Shown here piece after piece: positions 46,033-54,181 of a DNA stretch of 64,000 nucleotides. Numbering within the stretch: the stretch's first letter is position 1; each line of letters begins with the position of its first letter. The notes beneath the pieces were generated by a model, which saw nothing but the letters and a program-made list of their open reading frames with translations, ran no database searches and was not told the origin of the DNA. The position numbers and the translations under genes were made by a program. Source of the stretch: Winslowiella iniecta (lineage in GTDB: Bacteria; Pseudomonadota; Gammaproteobacteria; Enterobacterales; Enterobacteriaceae); assembly GCF_001267535.1 (NCBI RefSeq), contig NZ_JRXE01000001.1, positions 156,597 through 220,596 on the forward strand. Direction: 5' to 3'.

Positions 46033-46709
46033 AAGTGTTAATGGTCCTGACCTCTCACGATCGGCTGGGTGACACCGGCAAGCCGACCGGCTTCTGGCTG
46101 GAAGAGTTTGCCGCACCTTATTATGTGTTTAAAGATGCCGGTATCAATGTGGTGCTGGCTTCACCGCTGGGTGGCCAGCCACCGCTTGACCCGGTCAGCG
46201 ATCGGCCCGATGCACAAACTGTCGATACCGACCGCTTCCGTCAGGATTCCGCCGCGCAGCAGGCGCTGGCTAATACCGTAAAACTGGAAACCATCGACAG
46301 CAGCAAATATGACGCGGTATTTTATCCGGGCGGTCACGGCCCGCTGTGGGATCTGGCCGAAGATAAGTACAGCATCGCGCTGATTGAAAACCTCTGTGCC
46401 AGCGGTAAACCGGTCGGTGCAGTTTGTCATGCTCCCGGCGTACTGCGTCACGTTAAAAACGCTGACGGCACGCCACTGGTGGCCGGCAAGCGCGTGACAG
46501 GGTTTACCAACAGCGAAGAACAGGCGGTCGGACTGACTGACGTCGTGCCGTTTTTGGTGGAAGATCAGTTGAAACAGCTGGGCGCTCAGTTTGAACGTAC
46601 CGATGACTGGGGTGTGTACACCCTGACCGATGGTCATCTGGTCACCGGGCAGAACCCGGCCTCTTCCGCCGCTGCGGCTGAAGCGTTGCTGAAATTACTC
46701 CATCGATAA
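46029..46709 (+). CDS. DJ-1/PfpI-type (Hsp31-like) amidotransferase-fold protein
   Basis: A 226-residue cytosolic protein of the class I glutamine amidotransferase-like superfamily. The nucleophile elbow is GAVCHAPGVL (Cys near residue 134) and the conserved acidic residue sits in GKPTGFWLEEFAAPYY (about 17-32). The N-terminal layout and LASPLGGQPPLDPVS are those of the Hsp31/HchA-like and fungal Hsp31 subgroup with methylglyoxalase (glyoxalase III) activity, not the YajL subgroup. Translationally coupled to curA. Function as a glyoxalase or chaperone is inferred from the family. Confidence 0.82.
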   Translation: MKVLMVLTSHDRLGDTGKPTGFWLEEFAAPYYVFKDAGINVVLASPLGGQPPLDPVSDRPDAQTVDTDRFRQDSAAQQALANTVKLETIDSSKYDAVFYPGGHGPLWDLAEDKYSIALIENLCASGKPVGAVCHAPGVLRHVKNADGTPLVAGKRVTGFTNSEEQAVGLTDVVPFLVEDQLKQLGAQFERTDDWGVYTLTDGHLVTGQNPASSAAAAEALLKLLHR

Positions 46710-46728
46710 ATCATTCACAGGAGCGTTA

Positions 46729-47205
46729 ATGAGAATCTATAGCCACGACCTTCATCACGGAGAGAAGATGCCGCAGCGCCATGTGTTTAACGGCATGGGC
46801 TATCAGGGAGAGAATATATCTCCGCATCTGGCGTGGGATGAAGTGCCATCCGGTACTAAAAGTTTTGTTGTCACCTGTTACGACCCTGATGCGCCGACCG
46901 GTTCCGGCTGGTGGCACTGGGGTGTGGCGAATATTCCGGCCAGTATTACGGTGTTGCCGCAGGGTGCCGGTTCCGCTATTGCCGAACTGCCTGAAGAGGC
47001 GGTACAGACCCGTACCGATTTCGGTCAGGCCGGTTACGGCGGTGCCGCACCGCCACAAGGCGAATCGCATCGCTATATCTTCACCGTTCACGCGTTGGAT
47101 GTGGAAAAGCTGGAGGTCGATGAGCACGCCAGCGGTGCCATGCTCGGTTTTAATGTGCACTTTCACAGCCTGGGAAGTGCGTCATTAACCGTGATGTTTA
47201 ATTAA
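46729..47205 (+). CDS. ybhB: YbhB, PEBP/Raf-kinase-inhibitor-like protein
   Basis: A 158-residue cytosolic phosphatidylethanolamine-binding-protein fold. The anion-binding site is formed by YDPDAPTGSGWWHWGV (about 46-61) and the GYGGAAPPQGESHRYIFTVHAL segment (about 102-123). Matches E. coli YbhB, whose gene likewise lies just downstream of bioA. No substrate is known. AGGAG lies upstream of the ATG. Here the curA/DJ-1 pair separates it from bioA. Confidence 0.9.
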   Translation: MRIYSHDLHHGEKMPQRHVFNGMGYQGENISPHLAWDEVPSGTKSFVVTCYDPDAPTGSGWWHWGVANIPASITVLPQGAGSAIAELPEEAVQTRTDFGQAGYGGAAPPQGESHRYIFTVHALDVEKLEVDEHASGAMLGFNVHFHSLGSASLTVMFN

Positions 47206-47207
47206 AT

Positions 47208-47233
47208 AGTGGGCGGCGTTTTCGCCGCCCACT
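47208..47233. repeat. Palindrome between ybhB and pgl (repeat-family hairpin, copy D)
   Basis: AGTGGGCGGCG (47208-47218), TTTT, CGCCGCCCACT (47223-47233): perfect 11-bp arms. The GGGCGGCG/CGCCGCCC core is the same as in the composite repeats A-C, but the flanking parts are lacking. It sits three bases after the ybhB stop and five before the pgl stop, and probably stabilises both 3' ends. Confidence 0.65.
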
Positions 47234-47237
47234 GTCA

Positions 47238-48233
47238 TTACAGCTGATGAATCACCACCCACATCGGCCCCTGGCCTACCGCGTAACGCGCTAACGGGTT
47301 AAGCAGCCCGGTCTCAGCGGCGATGTTATACACTTCGATATGGTGCGACTTCTGCCCTGCCGCCACCAGATACTGACCGCTGTGGTCGATATTGAATCCG
47401 CGCGGCTGCTGTTCAGTCGGCTGATAACCCACAACCTCCAGCAAACCACCGTCTTCACTGACGCTAAACGCCGTCACCACACTGGCGGTACGGTCACAGG
47501 CGTAGAGAAAACGGCCATCCGGCGTCAGGTGAATATCGGCCGCCCAGCGCGTATCGCTAAAGCCCTGTGGCATCATATCCAGGCTCTGTACCCGCTCAAT
47601 GTCGCCCTGCGCATTTTTCAGCTGCCAGACGTCAACGGTGCTGTCCAGCTCGTTAACACAGTAGGCATACTGTTGATTAGGATGGAACGCCATATGGCGC
47701 GGCCCCGCGCCCGCAACGGTGGTGACCTGCGCCTGAGGACGCGGTTCCAGCTGACCGTCTTCGCTCAGTGAAAACAGGCAGATACGATCCTGTTTCAGTG
47801 CCGGAACAAAGACCGTCTGGTTGCTGATATCCACATTCGCCGAGTGGCAACCTTCCAGCCCGCCAATCACCTGGCTCGGTTCCTGCGGCAAACCATCGGC
47901 ACCAATCGGGCTGATGCTGAAAGAGGCATCGTTATATGAGGCGCTGAACAAGAAGCGACCGCTGCGGTCGGTGGAGATATGGCTCGGGCTGCCCGGCAGC
48001 GAGGCCTGTCCGGCCTCGGTCAGCGTCCCGTCTGCGCCAATGCGGAAGGCGATAACCCGAAAATCAGGGCGTGCACCGACGTAGAGAAAACCCTGGGTCG
48101 GATTCACCACCATGGGCTGAACCTGTCCGGCCACATCAACCACTTGCAGTAAGGTCAGCTCGCCCTGTTCGCTTAACTGCCAGACGTGGATTTGCTGACT
48201 CTCGGGGCTGGCGGTGTAGACAACTTGTTTCAT
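47238..48233 (-). CDS. pgl: 6-phosphogluconolactonase, YbhE type
   Basis: Hydrolyses 6-phosphogluconolactone in the oxidative pentose phosphate pathway. The seven-bladed beta-propeller protein of 331 residues (start at 48233, [18 protein letters not shown]) has the E. coli length and repeats of [23 protein letters not shown], and [12 protein letters not shown]-type blades. GHSANVD-type [10 protein letters not shown] and [13 protein letters not shown] are family landmarks. A longer frame from 48275 is rejected. Divergent from ybhA. Confidence 0.95.
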   Translation of the reverse strand: MKQVVYTASPESQQIHVWQLSEQGELTLLQVVDVAGQVQPMVVNPTQGFLYVGARPDFRVIAFRIGADGTLTEAGQASLPGSPSHISTDRSGRFLFSASYNDASFSISPIGADGLPQEPSQVIGGLEGCHSANVDISNQTVFVPALKQDRICLFSLSEDGQLEPRPQAQVTTVAGAGPRHMAFHPNQQYAYCVNELDSTVDVWQLKNAQGDIERVQSLDMMPQGFSDTRWAADIHLTPDGRFLYACDRTASVVTAFSVSEDGGLLEVVGYQPTEQQPRGFNIDHSGQYLVAAGQKSHHIEVYNIAAETGLLNPLARYAVGQGPMWVVIHQL

Positions 48234-48389
48234 GAATGCTCCTTGTTCAATGCCTGAAATTGAGACCTGCCGCAAAGCGTAGCGCTTTTACGGCAGCCCG
48301 TCAGATGGATTTGTCGCCTGCTGGTTTGGTCGAAACCGCAGCAAGGTGTAGTATCATTGACTTGTTAATAATTACCACCGGAATGACTT

Positions 48390-49208
48390 ATGAGCTATCG
48401 CGTTATTGCCCTTGATCTCGACGGCACTCTGCTGACCCCCAATAAAACCATACTCCCTGAATCGCTGGAAGCGCTGGCGAAAGCCCAACAGGCTGGCGTA
48501 AAAGTGCTGATCGTCACCGGTCGTCATCACGTGGCTATCCATCCTTTTTATCAGGCACTGGCGTTAGATACACCTGCAATCTGCTGTAATGGCACCTATT
48601 TGTATGATTATCAGGCGAAAAAGGTGCTGGCGTCCGACCCGCTTGCCAAATCGCAGGCGCAACAAGTGATTGAGATGCTTGACCAGCAGGCGATTCATGG
48701 TCTGCTGTATGTCGATAACGCCATGCTGTACCAGACCGCCACCGGTCATGTTACCCGCACCCTGAACTGGGCGCAGTCACTGCCGGAATCTCAGCGTCCG
48801 GTATTCCTGCAGGTCGACAGCCTGGCGGAAGCGGCGCAGTCTGCCCAGTCAATCTGGAAATTCGCGCTCTCCCATCCTGATACCCGCGCATTACAGCAGT
48901 TCGCTGACAAAGTAGAGCAGCAACTTGGTCTGGCGTGCGAATGGTCATGGCAGGATCAGATTGATATCGCCAAAGGGGGTAACAGCAAAGGCAAACGTCT
49001 GGCGCAGTGGGTGGAATCGGCAGGCTATCAGATGAGTGAAGTGCTGGCATTTGGCGATAACTATAACGACCTCAGTATGCTGGAAACCGTGGGCTTAGGC
49101 GTGGCGATGGGCAATGCCGACGAGGCGATCAAAGCGCGCGCCGGCCGGGTTATCGGCACCAACCTCGAGCCGGGCATTGCGGAAACCATTTACCGCGAAG
49201 TGCTGTAA
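48390..49208 (+). CDS. ybhA: YbhA, HAD-family pyridoxal phosphate phosphatase
   Basis: A 272-residue HAD-superfamily Cof-type phosphatase; E. coli YbhA dephosphorylates pyridoxal 5'-phosphate and fructose 1,6-bisphosphate. Motif I is LDLDGTLL (about 8-15), motif II TGR in VLIVTGRHH, motif III the conserved lysine in IAKGGNSKGKRL (about 194-205) and motif IV FGDNYNDLSML (about 220-230). A C2-type cap lies between. Its stop abuts the modC stop with no spacing, so the two transcripts converge. Confidence 0.93.
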   Translation: MSYRVIALDLDGTLLTPNKTILPESLEALAKAQQAGVKVLIVTGRHHVAIHPFYQALALDTPAICCNGTYLYDYQAKKVLASDPLAKSQAQQVIEMLDQQAIHGLLYVDNAMLYQTATGHVTRTLNWAQSLPESQRPVFLQVDSLAEAAQSAQSIWKFALSHPDTRALQQFADKVEQQLGLACEWSWQDQIDIAKGGNSKGKRLAQWVESAGYQMSEVLAFGDNYNDLSMLETVGLGVAMGNADEAIKARAGRVIGTNLEPGIAETIYREVL

Positions 49209-50267
49209 TCAGGACGTTATCGACACGCTTTTAATCTGCGCATACAGCCACATTCCCGGCTTTATCGCCAGTTCATCGCGAGCCCAGGGCGTAATTCGCG
49301 CCCACAGCTCGCGGTGGCCAATTTGCAGCCTGACCTCGACCTGACCCTCAATATCCAGCAGTTCGGCCACCCGCGCCGGCAACACATTGCGTATGCTGCT
49401 GTTAACCGGCGGCTGCAAGACCAGCGAAACGTCGGCAGAGTGAATACGAATGCGCAGCGGCGTTTTCAGCGGCACTTCCAGCCGACTGACCCAGATATGC
49501 TGATCGCCAAGCGCCAGCGCGGTCATCTGATAGTGCGGATGCTGTTCCAGCACCTGCACCCGCAGCACGCTACTTTGGTCGGCACGCGGCAGCCACGGAC
49601 GCATCGCGCTGCTGCTCCACACCTGCTCCAGCGCGCCGAACGCTTTCACTTTGCCCTGATCCAGCACCAGTACGTTATCAGCCAGCTGCAATATCTCATC
49701 CAGACTGTGCGACACATACAGCAACGGAATATCCACCCGCTGCGCCAGCTTTTGCAGCCAGGGCAACAGTTCACGTTTACGCGGAATATCGAGCGAGGCC
49801 AGCGGTTCATCCAGCAGCAAAATTTCCGGTGCGCTCAGCAGCGCCCGGCCAATTGCCACCCGCTGCTTTTCGCCGCCGGACAGCGACCACGGGAAGCGCG
49901 TCAGCAGCGGTTCGATACCCAGCAGCTGCACCAGACTGTCGAACTGCGACTGCATGCTCTTCGCCATGCCGTAGCGCAGATTACCGCGTACCCGATAGTG
50001 CGGGAACAGCCGCGCATCCTGAAACACATAGCCAACGCGGCGCTTTTCCGGCGGTAAATTAACGCGGCTTTCCGCGTCACTCAGCATCCGGCCATTCAGG
50101 CGGATAAAGCCTTGCTGCGGCTGCGTTAAACCACTGATGGCATTGATCAATGAAGTTTTACCCGCGCCGGACACCCCAAAAATCGCGGTGATACCCTTCG
50201 CGGGCAGCTTTTCGTTGATCGTCAGCTGATGATTTCCCAGCCGCTGACTGAAGTTAAGTTCCAGCAT
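49209..50267 (-). CDS. modC: Molybdate ABC transporter ATP-binding protein ModC
   Basis: Cytosolic ATPase of the ModABC molybdate importer. The start at 50267 ([15 protein letters not shown]) gives 352 residues, the E. coli length. Walker A is GVSGAGKTS (about 30-38), signature [15 protein letters not shown] (about 128-142) and Walker [12 protein letters not shown] (about 148-158). A C-terminal TOBE/MOP domain (about 285-350) binds molybdate and may give trans-inhibition. Its ATG shares one base with the modB stop (TGATG). Confidence 0.96.
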   Translation of the reverse strand: MLELNFSQRLGNHQLTINEKLPAKGITAIFGVSGAGKTSLINAISGLTQPQQGFIRLNGRMLSDAESRVNLPPEKRRVGYVFQDARLFPHYRVRGNLRYGMAKSMQSQFDSLVQLLGIEPLLTRFPWSLSGGEKQRVAIGRALLSAPEILLLDEPLASLDIPRKRELLPWLQKLAQRVDIPLLYVSHSLDEILQLADNVLVLDQGKVKAFGALEQVWSSSAMRPWLPRADQSSVLRVQVLEQHPHYQMTALALGDQHIWVSRLEVPLKTPLRIRIHSADVSLVLQPPVNSSIRNVLPARVAELLDIEGQVEVRLQIGHRELWARITPWARDELAIKPGMWLYAQIKSVSITS

Positions 50268-50956
50268 CAGGCCCCCAGCCGTTTGCGGCCCCAGCGGGCC
50301 AGCCATTCGGAAACCAGCAGCGATGCCAGCGCCAGCACGATAGCAATCACGCAGAGTCGCGCCGCCGCGCCTTCCGCACCCGGCGTTTCAATCAGCGTAT
50401 ACATCGCCAGCGGGATGGTGCGCGTTTCGCCGGGAATATTTGAGACAAAGGTAATGGTGGCACCAAACTCGCCCAGCGAACGGGCAAAACCGAGCACCGT
50501 GCCAACAATAATCCCCGGCAGCGTTAACGGCAGGGTAATGGTGAAAAACACCCGCCAGCGCCCGGCACCCAGCGTGCGTGCCGCCTGCTCCAGACGGGTA
50601 TCGACAGCTTCCAGCGCCAGCCGAATCGCGCGTACCATCAGCGGAAACGCCACTACCGCCGACGCCAGTGCCGCACCGCGCCAGCTAAAGGCAAAGCTGA
50701 AGCCAAACCAGTGATACAACCCTTCGCCGATAAAGCCGCGTCGCCCCATCGCCACCAGCAACAGATACCCCACCACCACCGGTGGCAGTACCAGCGGCAG
50801 ATGGATCACACTGTCGAGTAACGCTTTACCGGGAAAATCACAGCGCACCAGAATCCATGCCATCAGAATGCCGAGAGGTAAGCTGAAAATAACCGCCAGC
50901 GTCGACACTTTCAGGCTGAGTTCAATCGCCTGCCATTCGGCATCACTCAGTATCAT
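50267..50956 (-). CDS. modB: Molybdate ABC transporter permease ModB
   Basis: Inner-membrane permease, 229 residues, five to six membrane segments beginning near residue 12. The EAA loop that contacts ModC is [22 protein letters not shown] (about 122-143, shown as landmark positions). Overlaps modA by four bases (ATGA) and modC by one. Matches E. coli ModB throughout. Confidence 0.96.
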   Translation of the reverse strand: MILSDAEWQAIELSLKVSTLAVIFSLPLGILMAWILVRCDFPGKALLDSVIHLPLVLPPVVVGYLLLVAMGRRGFIGEGLYHWFGFSFAFSWRGAALASAVVAFPLMVRAIRLALEAVDTRLEQAARTLGAGRWRVFFTITLPLTLPGIIVGTVLGFARSLGEFGATITFVSNIPGETRTIPLAMYTLIETPGAEGAAARLCVIAIVLALASLLVSEWLARWGRKRLGA

Positions 50957-51729
50957 GTGCGAGGCGCAAATCCATAGCGTTTAAAGATAACTGCCGCTTC
51001 CGGGCTTTTCAGGTACTGAAAGAAAGCGCTGACGTCAGCAGAAGGGTGAGGGTTAACGACTGCCATCGGATATTCAACCGGCTTGTGGCTGTCGGCCGGG
51101 AACGTCCCCACCACCGTCACTTTTTTGCTGGCAATTGCATCGGAACCATACACAATTCCGTAAGGAGTTTCATCGCGCTCAACCAGCGCCAGCGCCGCAC
51201 GCACATTGTTGGCACGCGCCATCACCGGAGCAAGCGTGTCCCAGGCACCAAGGTGTTGTAATGCCTCTTTGGCGTAGATGCCCGCCGGCACATGATCCGG
51301 GTCGCCGACCGCCAGACGTTGCCCTTTTAGCAAACTTTTCCAGTCGGTGGTGTGGCTGATGGTGACCGGCTGCGGCTGGCTGGCGGTCGGTGCAATCAGC
51401 ACCAGCTCGTTACCCAGCAGCGTGTAACGCGTCTGTTTATCGACGCTGTGTTTATCAATGGCGTAATCCATCCACTGCTGGTCAGCAGAGATAAACAGAT
51501 CCGCCGGTGCGCCCTGCTCAATCTGCCGCGCCAGCGTCGAAGATGAGGCAAATGAAGAGACAATTTTCACCGGCTGCTGCTGCTGATACTGTGTGGCAAT
51601 ATCCTGCAACGCATTGGTCAGCGAAGCCGCAGCAAACACGGTAATGGTATTTTCTGCCGCCACCACGTGGCCCGCCAGCGATAAAGTTACAGCTGCGCCG
51701 GTAAACCAGCGGCTCCATTTAACAGACAT
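50953..51729 (-). CDS. modA: Molybdate-binding protein ModA
   Basis: Periplasmic high-affinity molybdate/tungstate-binding protein, 258 residues with a signal peptide ending HVVAAE (cleavage near residue 24). Oxyanion-binding landmarks are FAAASLTNALQDIA (about 34-47), SFASSSTLARQIEQGAPADLFISAD (about 60-84) and VPAGIYAKEALQ (about 149-160). First gene of modABC; a ModE operator lies 17 bases upstream of the ATG region, overlapping the probable promoter. GGAGAG precedes the ATG. Confidence 0.96.
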   Translation of the reverse strand: MSVKWSRWFTGAAVTLSLAGHVVAAENTITVFAAASLTNALQDIATQYQQQQPVKIVSSFASSSTLARQIEQGAPADLFISADQQWMDYAIDKHSVDKQTRYTLLGNELVLIAPTASQPQPVTISHTTDWKSLLKGQRLAVGDPDHVPAGIYAKEALQHLGAWDTLAPVMARANNVRAALALVERDETPYGIVYGSDAIASKKVTVVGTFPADSHKPVEYPMAVVNPHPSADVSAFFQYLKSPEAAVIFKRYGFAPRT

Positions 51730-51745
51730 AGCACTCTCCAGGTTA

Positions 51746-51769
51746 CGTTATATACGCAATAATATAACG
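51746..51769 (-). promoter_or_regulatory. modE box: ModE operator at modA
   Basis: CGTTATAT (51746-51753), eight bases, ATATAACG (51762-51769): a perfect inverted repeat. It overlaps the likely -10 and start site of modA, as in E. coli where ModE-molybdate represses modABC. The same geometry recurs at moaA. Confidence 0.9.
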
Positions 51770-51833
51770 ACGATTCAAAAGCTGTCATGCGGTTTATCGA
51801 CGGGAATGGGAGGAAGTTTAGCGGAGAAAACAG

Positions 51834-51856
51834 AACGCCTGACAAAGTCAGGCGTT
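51834..51856 (-). terminator. Intrinsic terminator of acrZ
   Basis: AACGCCTGAC, loop AAA, GTCAGGCGTT: a perfect 10-bp stem ten bases after the acrZ stop; the minus strand continues CTGTTTTCT. It separates acrZ from modA, which has its own ModE-controlled promoter. Confidence 0.75.
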
Positions 51857-51866
51857 GAAAACAGGA

Positions 51867-52022
51867 TTACTGGCGGTTTTTAGCCGGCTGGTCGTCACGA
51901 TGACCAATTTTGGAGATGACGTTAAACACTTCTCCAAGGCCATAAATCGCACCAAGGATAATGGCCATCACCACCGGCACCATGATGATTGCGAATGCCA
52001 GACTTTTTAATAATTCAAACAT
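51867..52022 (-). CDS. acrZ: AcrZ, multidrug efflux pump accessory peptide
   Basis: A 51-residue single-span inner-membrane peptide that binds AcrB and changes its substrate preference. The sequence begins [19 protein letters not shown] and continues [15 protein letters not shown], nearly identical to the E. coli AcrZ transmembrane helix including the conserved Pro; the C-terminal tail is polar ([11 protein letters not shown]). GAGG lies six bases before the ATG. It lies upstream of modA on the same strand, the same arrangement as in E. coli, where MarA/SoxS/Rob and CpxR regulate it. A likely -10 (TACAAT) sits about 40 bases upstream. Confidence 0.95.
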   Translation of the reverse strand: MFELLKSLAFAIIMVPVVMAIILGAIYGLGEVFNVISKIGHRDDQPAKNRQ

Positions 52023-52112
52023 GGAAGCCTCATCTGAGCTGTGCAAAAAAACTATTGTAACGGCAGCAGAAAAAAGTGCACTGACCTTTTGTGCGCTTTA
52101 CTCTGCGCTGAC

Positions 52113-53069
52113 TCAGTCGAGCTTACACGGAACGGTCAGCTGGCGAATCCCGCACTGCCCGTTCAGCAACCCGACCAGCTGCACCGCCGCCGCCTGTCCG
52201 GCATCACTAAAGCCTAAATCCACCGACACGGTATCGGGAAACAGAAAGCTCAGCAGCGGCGTATGACCAATACTGCATATCTTCAACGGCGTCTGTGGAT
52301 GCTGTTGCACATATTTAATCGCACCCAGCGCGATAGTATCCGAAGCGCAAATCAGCGCGCTGGTATCGGGTTTAATCACCTTTGCCGCCAGGCTGAAACC
52401 ACTCTGATAGCTGAGATCGCCCAGTGCCGCACTTGGCGTCAGGTTATATTGCTGACAGGCATCACGATAAGCCTGATGGCGCAGCCGCCCGGTAGTTTCA
52501 TCTTTTTCCGCCACGCCGATATAGCTGATGTGCTGATGTCCCTGTTGCTGCAACCGCTTCATCAGCAAACTGACCGCACCTGCATCATCAAAGCAAACCG
52601 AGGATAATCCGGCATACTCCCGCACCATTACCACCATTTTGCTTTGCCATTCCAGCAACATCTCACTGTGCAGGCCGGTAAAACCAAACAGAATCACCCC
52701 ATCAACATTGCGCTGATGCAGCACGCGTAAATGCTCGGTGACCAGATCGGGTTTGAGCAAACTCTCCATCAGGATTGAGTCGTAGCCCTGCTCATAAAGC
52801 AGCGGCAAAATGGCCCGCACCGCCTGATTCTCAGAGGGGGAATCGAGACGGGAAACAATAATGCCGATGATCTTATCGCTCTGGCCGCGCATCGCCTGCG
52901 CAGATTTCGACGGAATAAAGCCGTGTTCACGGATCACCGCTTCTACCCGCTCACGGGTTTGCTGGCTCACCTTGCCATCGTTATTCAGCACGCGGGAGAC
53001 AGTGGATTTGCCGACGCCGCTCAGGCGAGCGATATCTTTGATGGTAAGACGCGGTTGAGATGATTGCAT
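52113..53069 (-). CDS. treR: Trehalose repressor TreR (LacI family)
   Basis: LacI-family repressor of the trehalose genes, which responds to trehalose 6-phosphate. The helix-turn-helix and hinge helix are in LTIKDIARLSGVGKSTVSRVLNN (about 8-30), followed by the periplasmic-binding-like effector domain (IIGIIVSRLDSPSEN, GVILFGFTGLHSEM, ALICASDTIALGA). Start at 53069 gives 318 residues and aligns with E. coli TreR (MQNRLTIKDIARLSG). Normally treR lies beside treBC, but here it is alone between acrZ and modE. A LacI-type palindrome and a CRP site lie about 120-150 bases upstream. Confidence 0.9.
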   Translation of the reverse strand: MQSSQPRLTIKDIARLSGVGKSTVSRVLNNDGKVSQQTRERVEAVIREHGFIPSKSAQAMRGQSDKIIGIIVSRLDSPSENQAVRAILPLLYEQGYDSILMESLLKPDLVTEHLRVLHQRNVDGVILFGFTGLHSEMLLEWQSKMVVMVREYAGLSSVCFDDAGAVSLLMKRLQQQGHQHISYIGVAEKDETTGRLRHQAYRDACQQYNLTPSAALGDLSYQSGFSLAAKVIKPDTSALICASDTIALGAIKYVQQHPQTPLKICSIGHTPLLSFLFPDTVSVDLGFSDAGQAAAVQLVGLLNGQCGIRQLTVPCKLD

Positions 53070-53189
53070 GTTATTGAAGAGTAAGCCTTGTCCGGGGCAA
53101 CACTGCCATAAAGCCAATACGCTGAGTGTATCACCTCTGCCGCTGCCAGTGATCTGTCCGATGATTTAAGCCGATAAACGCAAATATTT

Positions 53190-53205
53190 TGTGACTGCAA
53201 TCATA
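53190..53205. promoter_or_regulatory. CRP site in treR-modE intergenic region
   Basis: TGTGA-CTGCAA-TCATA matches the CRP consensus TGTGA-N6-TCACA at nine of ten core positions. It lies two bases from the TreR-type palindrome. Confidence 0.6.
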
Positions 53206-53207
53206 AA

Positions 53208-53221
53208 TGGGAACGTTCCCA
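53208..53221. promoter_or_regulatory. TreR/LacI-type operator
   Basis: TGGGAACGTTCCCA is a perfect 14-bp palindrome with a central CG, the form recognised by LacI-family repressors and close to the GGGAACGTTCCC core associated with TreR. With treR itself 140 bases away, autoregulation is the simplest reading. The modE start is 103 bases beyond it. Confidence 0.65.
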
Positions 53222-53323
53222 CTTATCGTAAGCGCGGTTACCGGGGCGGAATCCTCTCCGCCCCTGTCACATTCTCTGCCGGTGCTTTACACTCTGCCCC
53301 ATGTTTTTTTGCCGGGGAATTCT

Positions 53324-54106
53324 ATGCAGGCGGACATTTCACTTATCATCAAGCTGCAACAAAAACTGTTTGCCGATCCACGGCGTATTGCGCTGTTGAA
53401 ACAGATCAAACATACCGGCTCGATTAGCCAGGGCGCGAAACTGGCGGGCATCAGTTATAAAAGCGCCTGGGATGCGATCAATGAAATGAATCAGATGGCC
53501 GACCGGATGCTGGTTGAGCGTGCCACCGGCGGTAAAGGCGGCGGCGGCGCGGTGCTGACGCAGTATGGCGATCGCCTGATCCAGCTGTTTCAGCTGATGG
53601 AGCAAATTCAGCAAAAAGCGTTCGACGTATTGCAGGACGATCGGTTGCCGCTCGACAGTCTGCTGGCCGCCATCTCGCGTTTTTCGCTGCAAACCAGCGC
53701 GCGCAATCAGCTGTTTGGCACCATCACCCAGCGCGATCGCTTACAGGTGCAACAGCATGTCGAAGTGTTGCTGGCTGATGGCGTCAGCCGGATTAAAGTG
53801 GCGCTGACTGAACAGAGTGCCGACCGCCTGCAACTGAGCGCCGGTAAACAGGTTCTGATCCTGATTAAAGCGCCGTGGGTGGAAGTGACGCGTGTGGCAA
53901 TCGCGGCGGATAATCAACTGGCCTGCACCATTCGCGAAATTGAAAGCGCGCCCCATCAGAGCGAAGTGCTGCTGTCGCTGGCCAGCGGTGAAACGCTGTG
54001 TGCCACGGTGCCGGCTCAGGTGGTTGAGCAGCAAAAGCTCCAGCCTGGCGATGCGGTTACAGCATATTTTAATGCCGATCGCGTCATCATCGCGACGCTG
54101 CTCTGA
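53324..54106 (+). CDS. modE: Molybdate-responsive regulator ModE
   Basis: Dimeric transcription factor that binds molybdate and represses modABC while activating moaA and several molybdoenzyme operons. The start at 53324 (MQADISLIIKLQQKLFAD) gives 260 residues; an earlier in-frame ATG at 53207 would cover the CRP/TreR operators and is rejected. The winged helix spans about 1-120 (GSISQGAKLAGISYKSAWDAIN, RATGGKGGGGAVLT) and tandem MOP/TOBE domains about 125-260 (TSARNQLFGTI, LILIKAPWVEVT). The operators of two targets, modA and moaA, are in this same window. Confidence 0.96.
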   Translation: MQADISLIIKLQQKLFADPRRIALLKQIKHTGSISQGAKLAGISYKSAWDAINEMNQMADRMLVERATGGKGGGGAVLTQYGDRLIQLFQLMEQIQQKAFDVLQDDRLPLDSLLAAISRFSLQTSARNQLFGTITQRDRLQVQQHVEVLLADGVSRIKVALTEQSADRLQLSAGKQVLILIKAPWVEVTRVAIAADNQLACTIREIESAPHQSEVLLSLASGETLCATVPAQVVEQQKLQPGDAVTAYFNADRVIIATLL

Positions 54107-54121
54107 AAGTGCGTATCCCGT

Positions 54122-54150
54122 TTGACATTGTGTTACGCAGTGGTTAAAAC
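54122..54150 (+). promoter_or_regulatory. Candidate promoter of modF
   Basis: A perfect -35 TTGACA (54122-54127), a 17-base spacer and TAAAAC (54145-54150) lie between modE and modF. modF may therefore be expressed apart from modE. Confidence 0.4.
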
Positions 54151-54181
54151 CATCAGTACAATGCATTAAATGGGATAAAAT

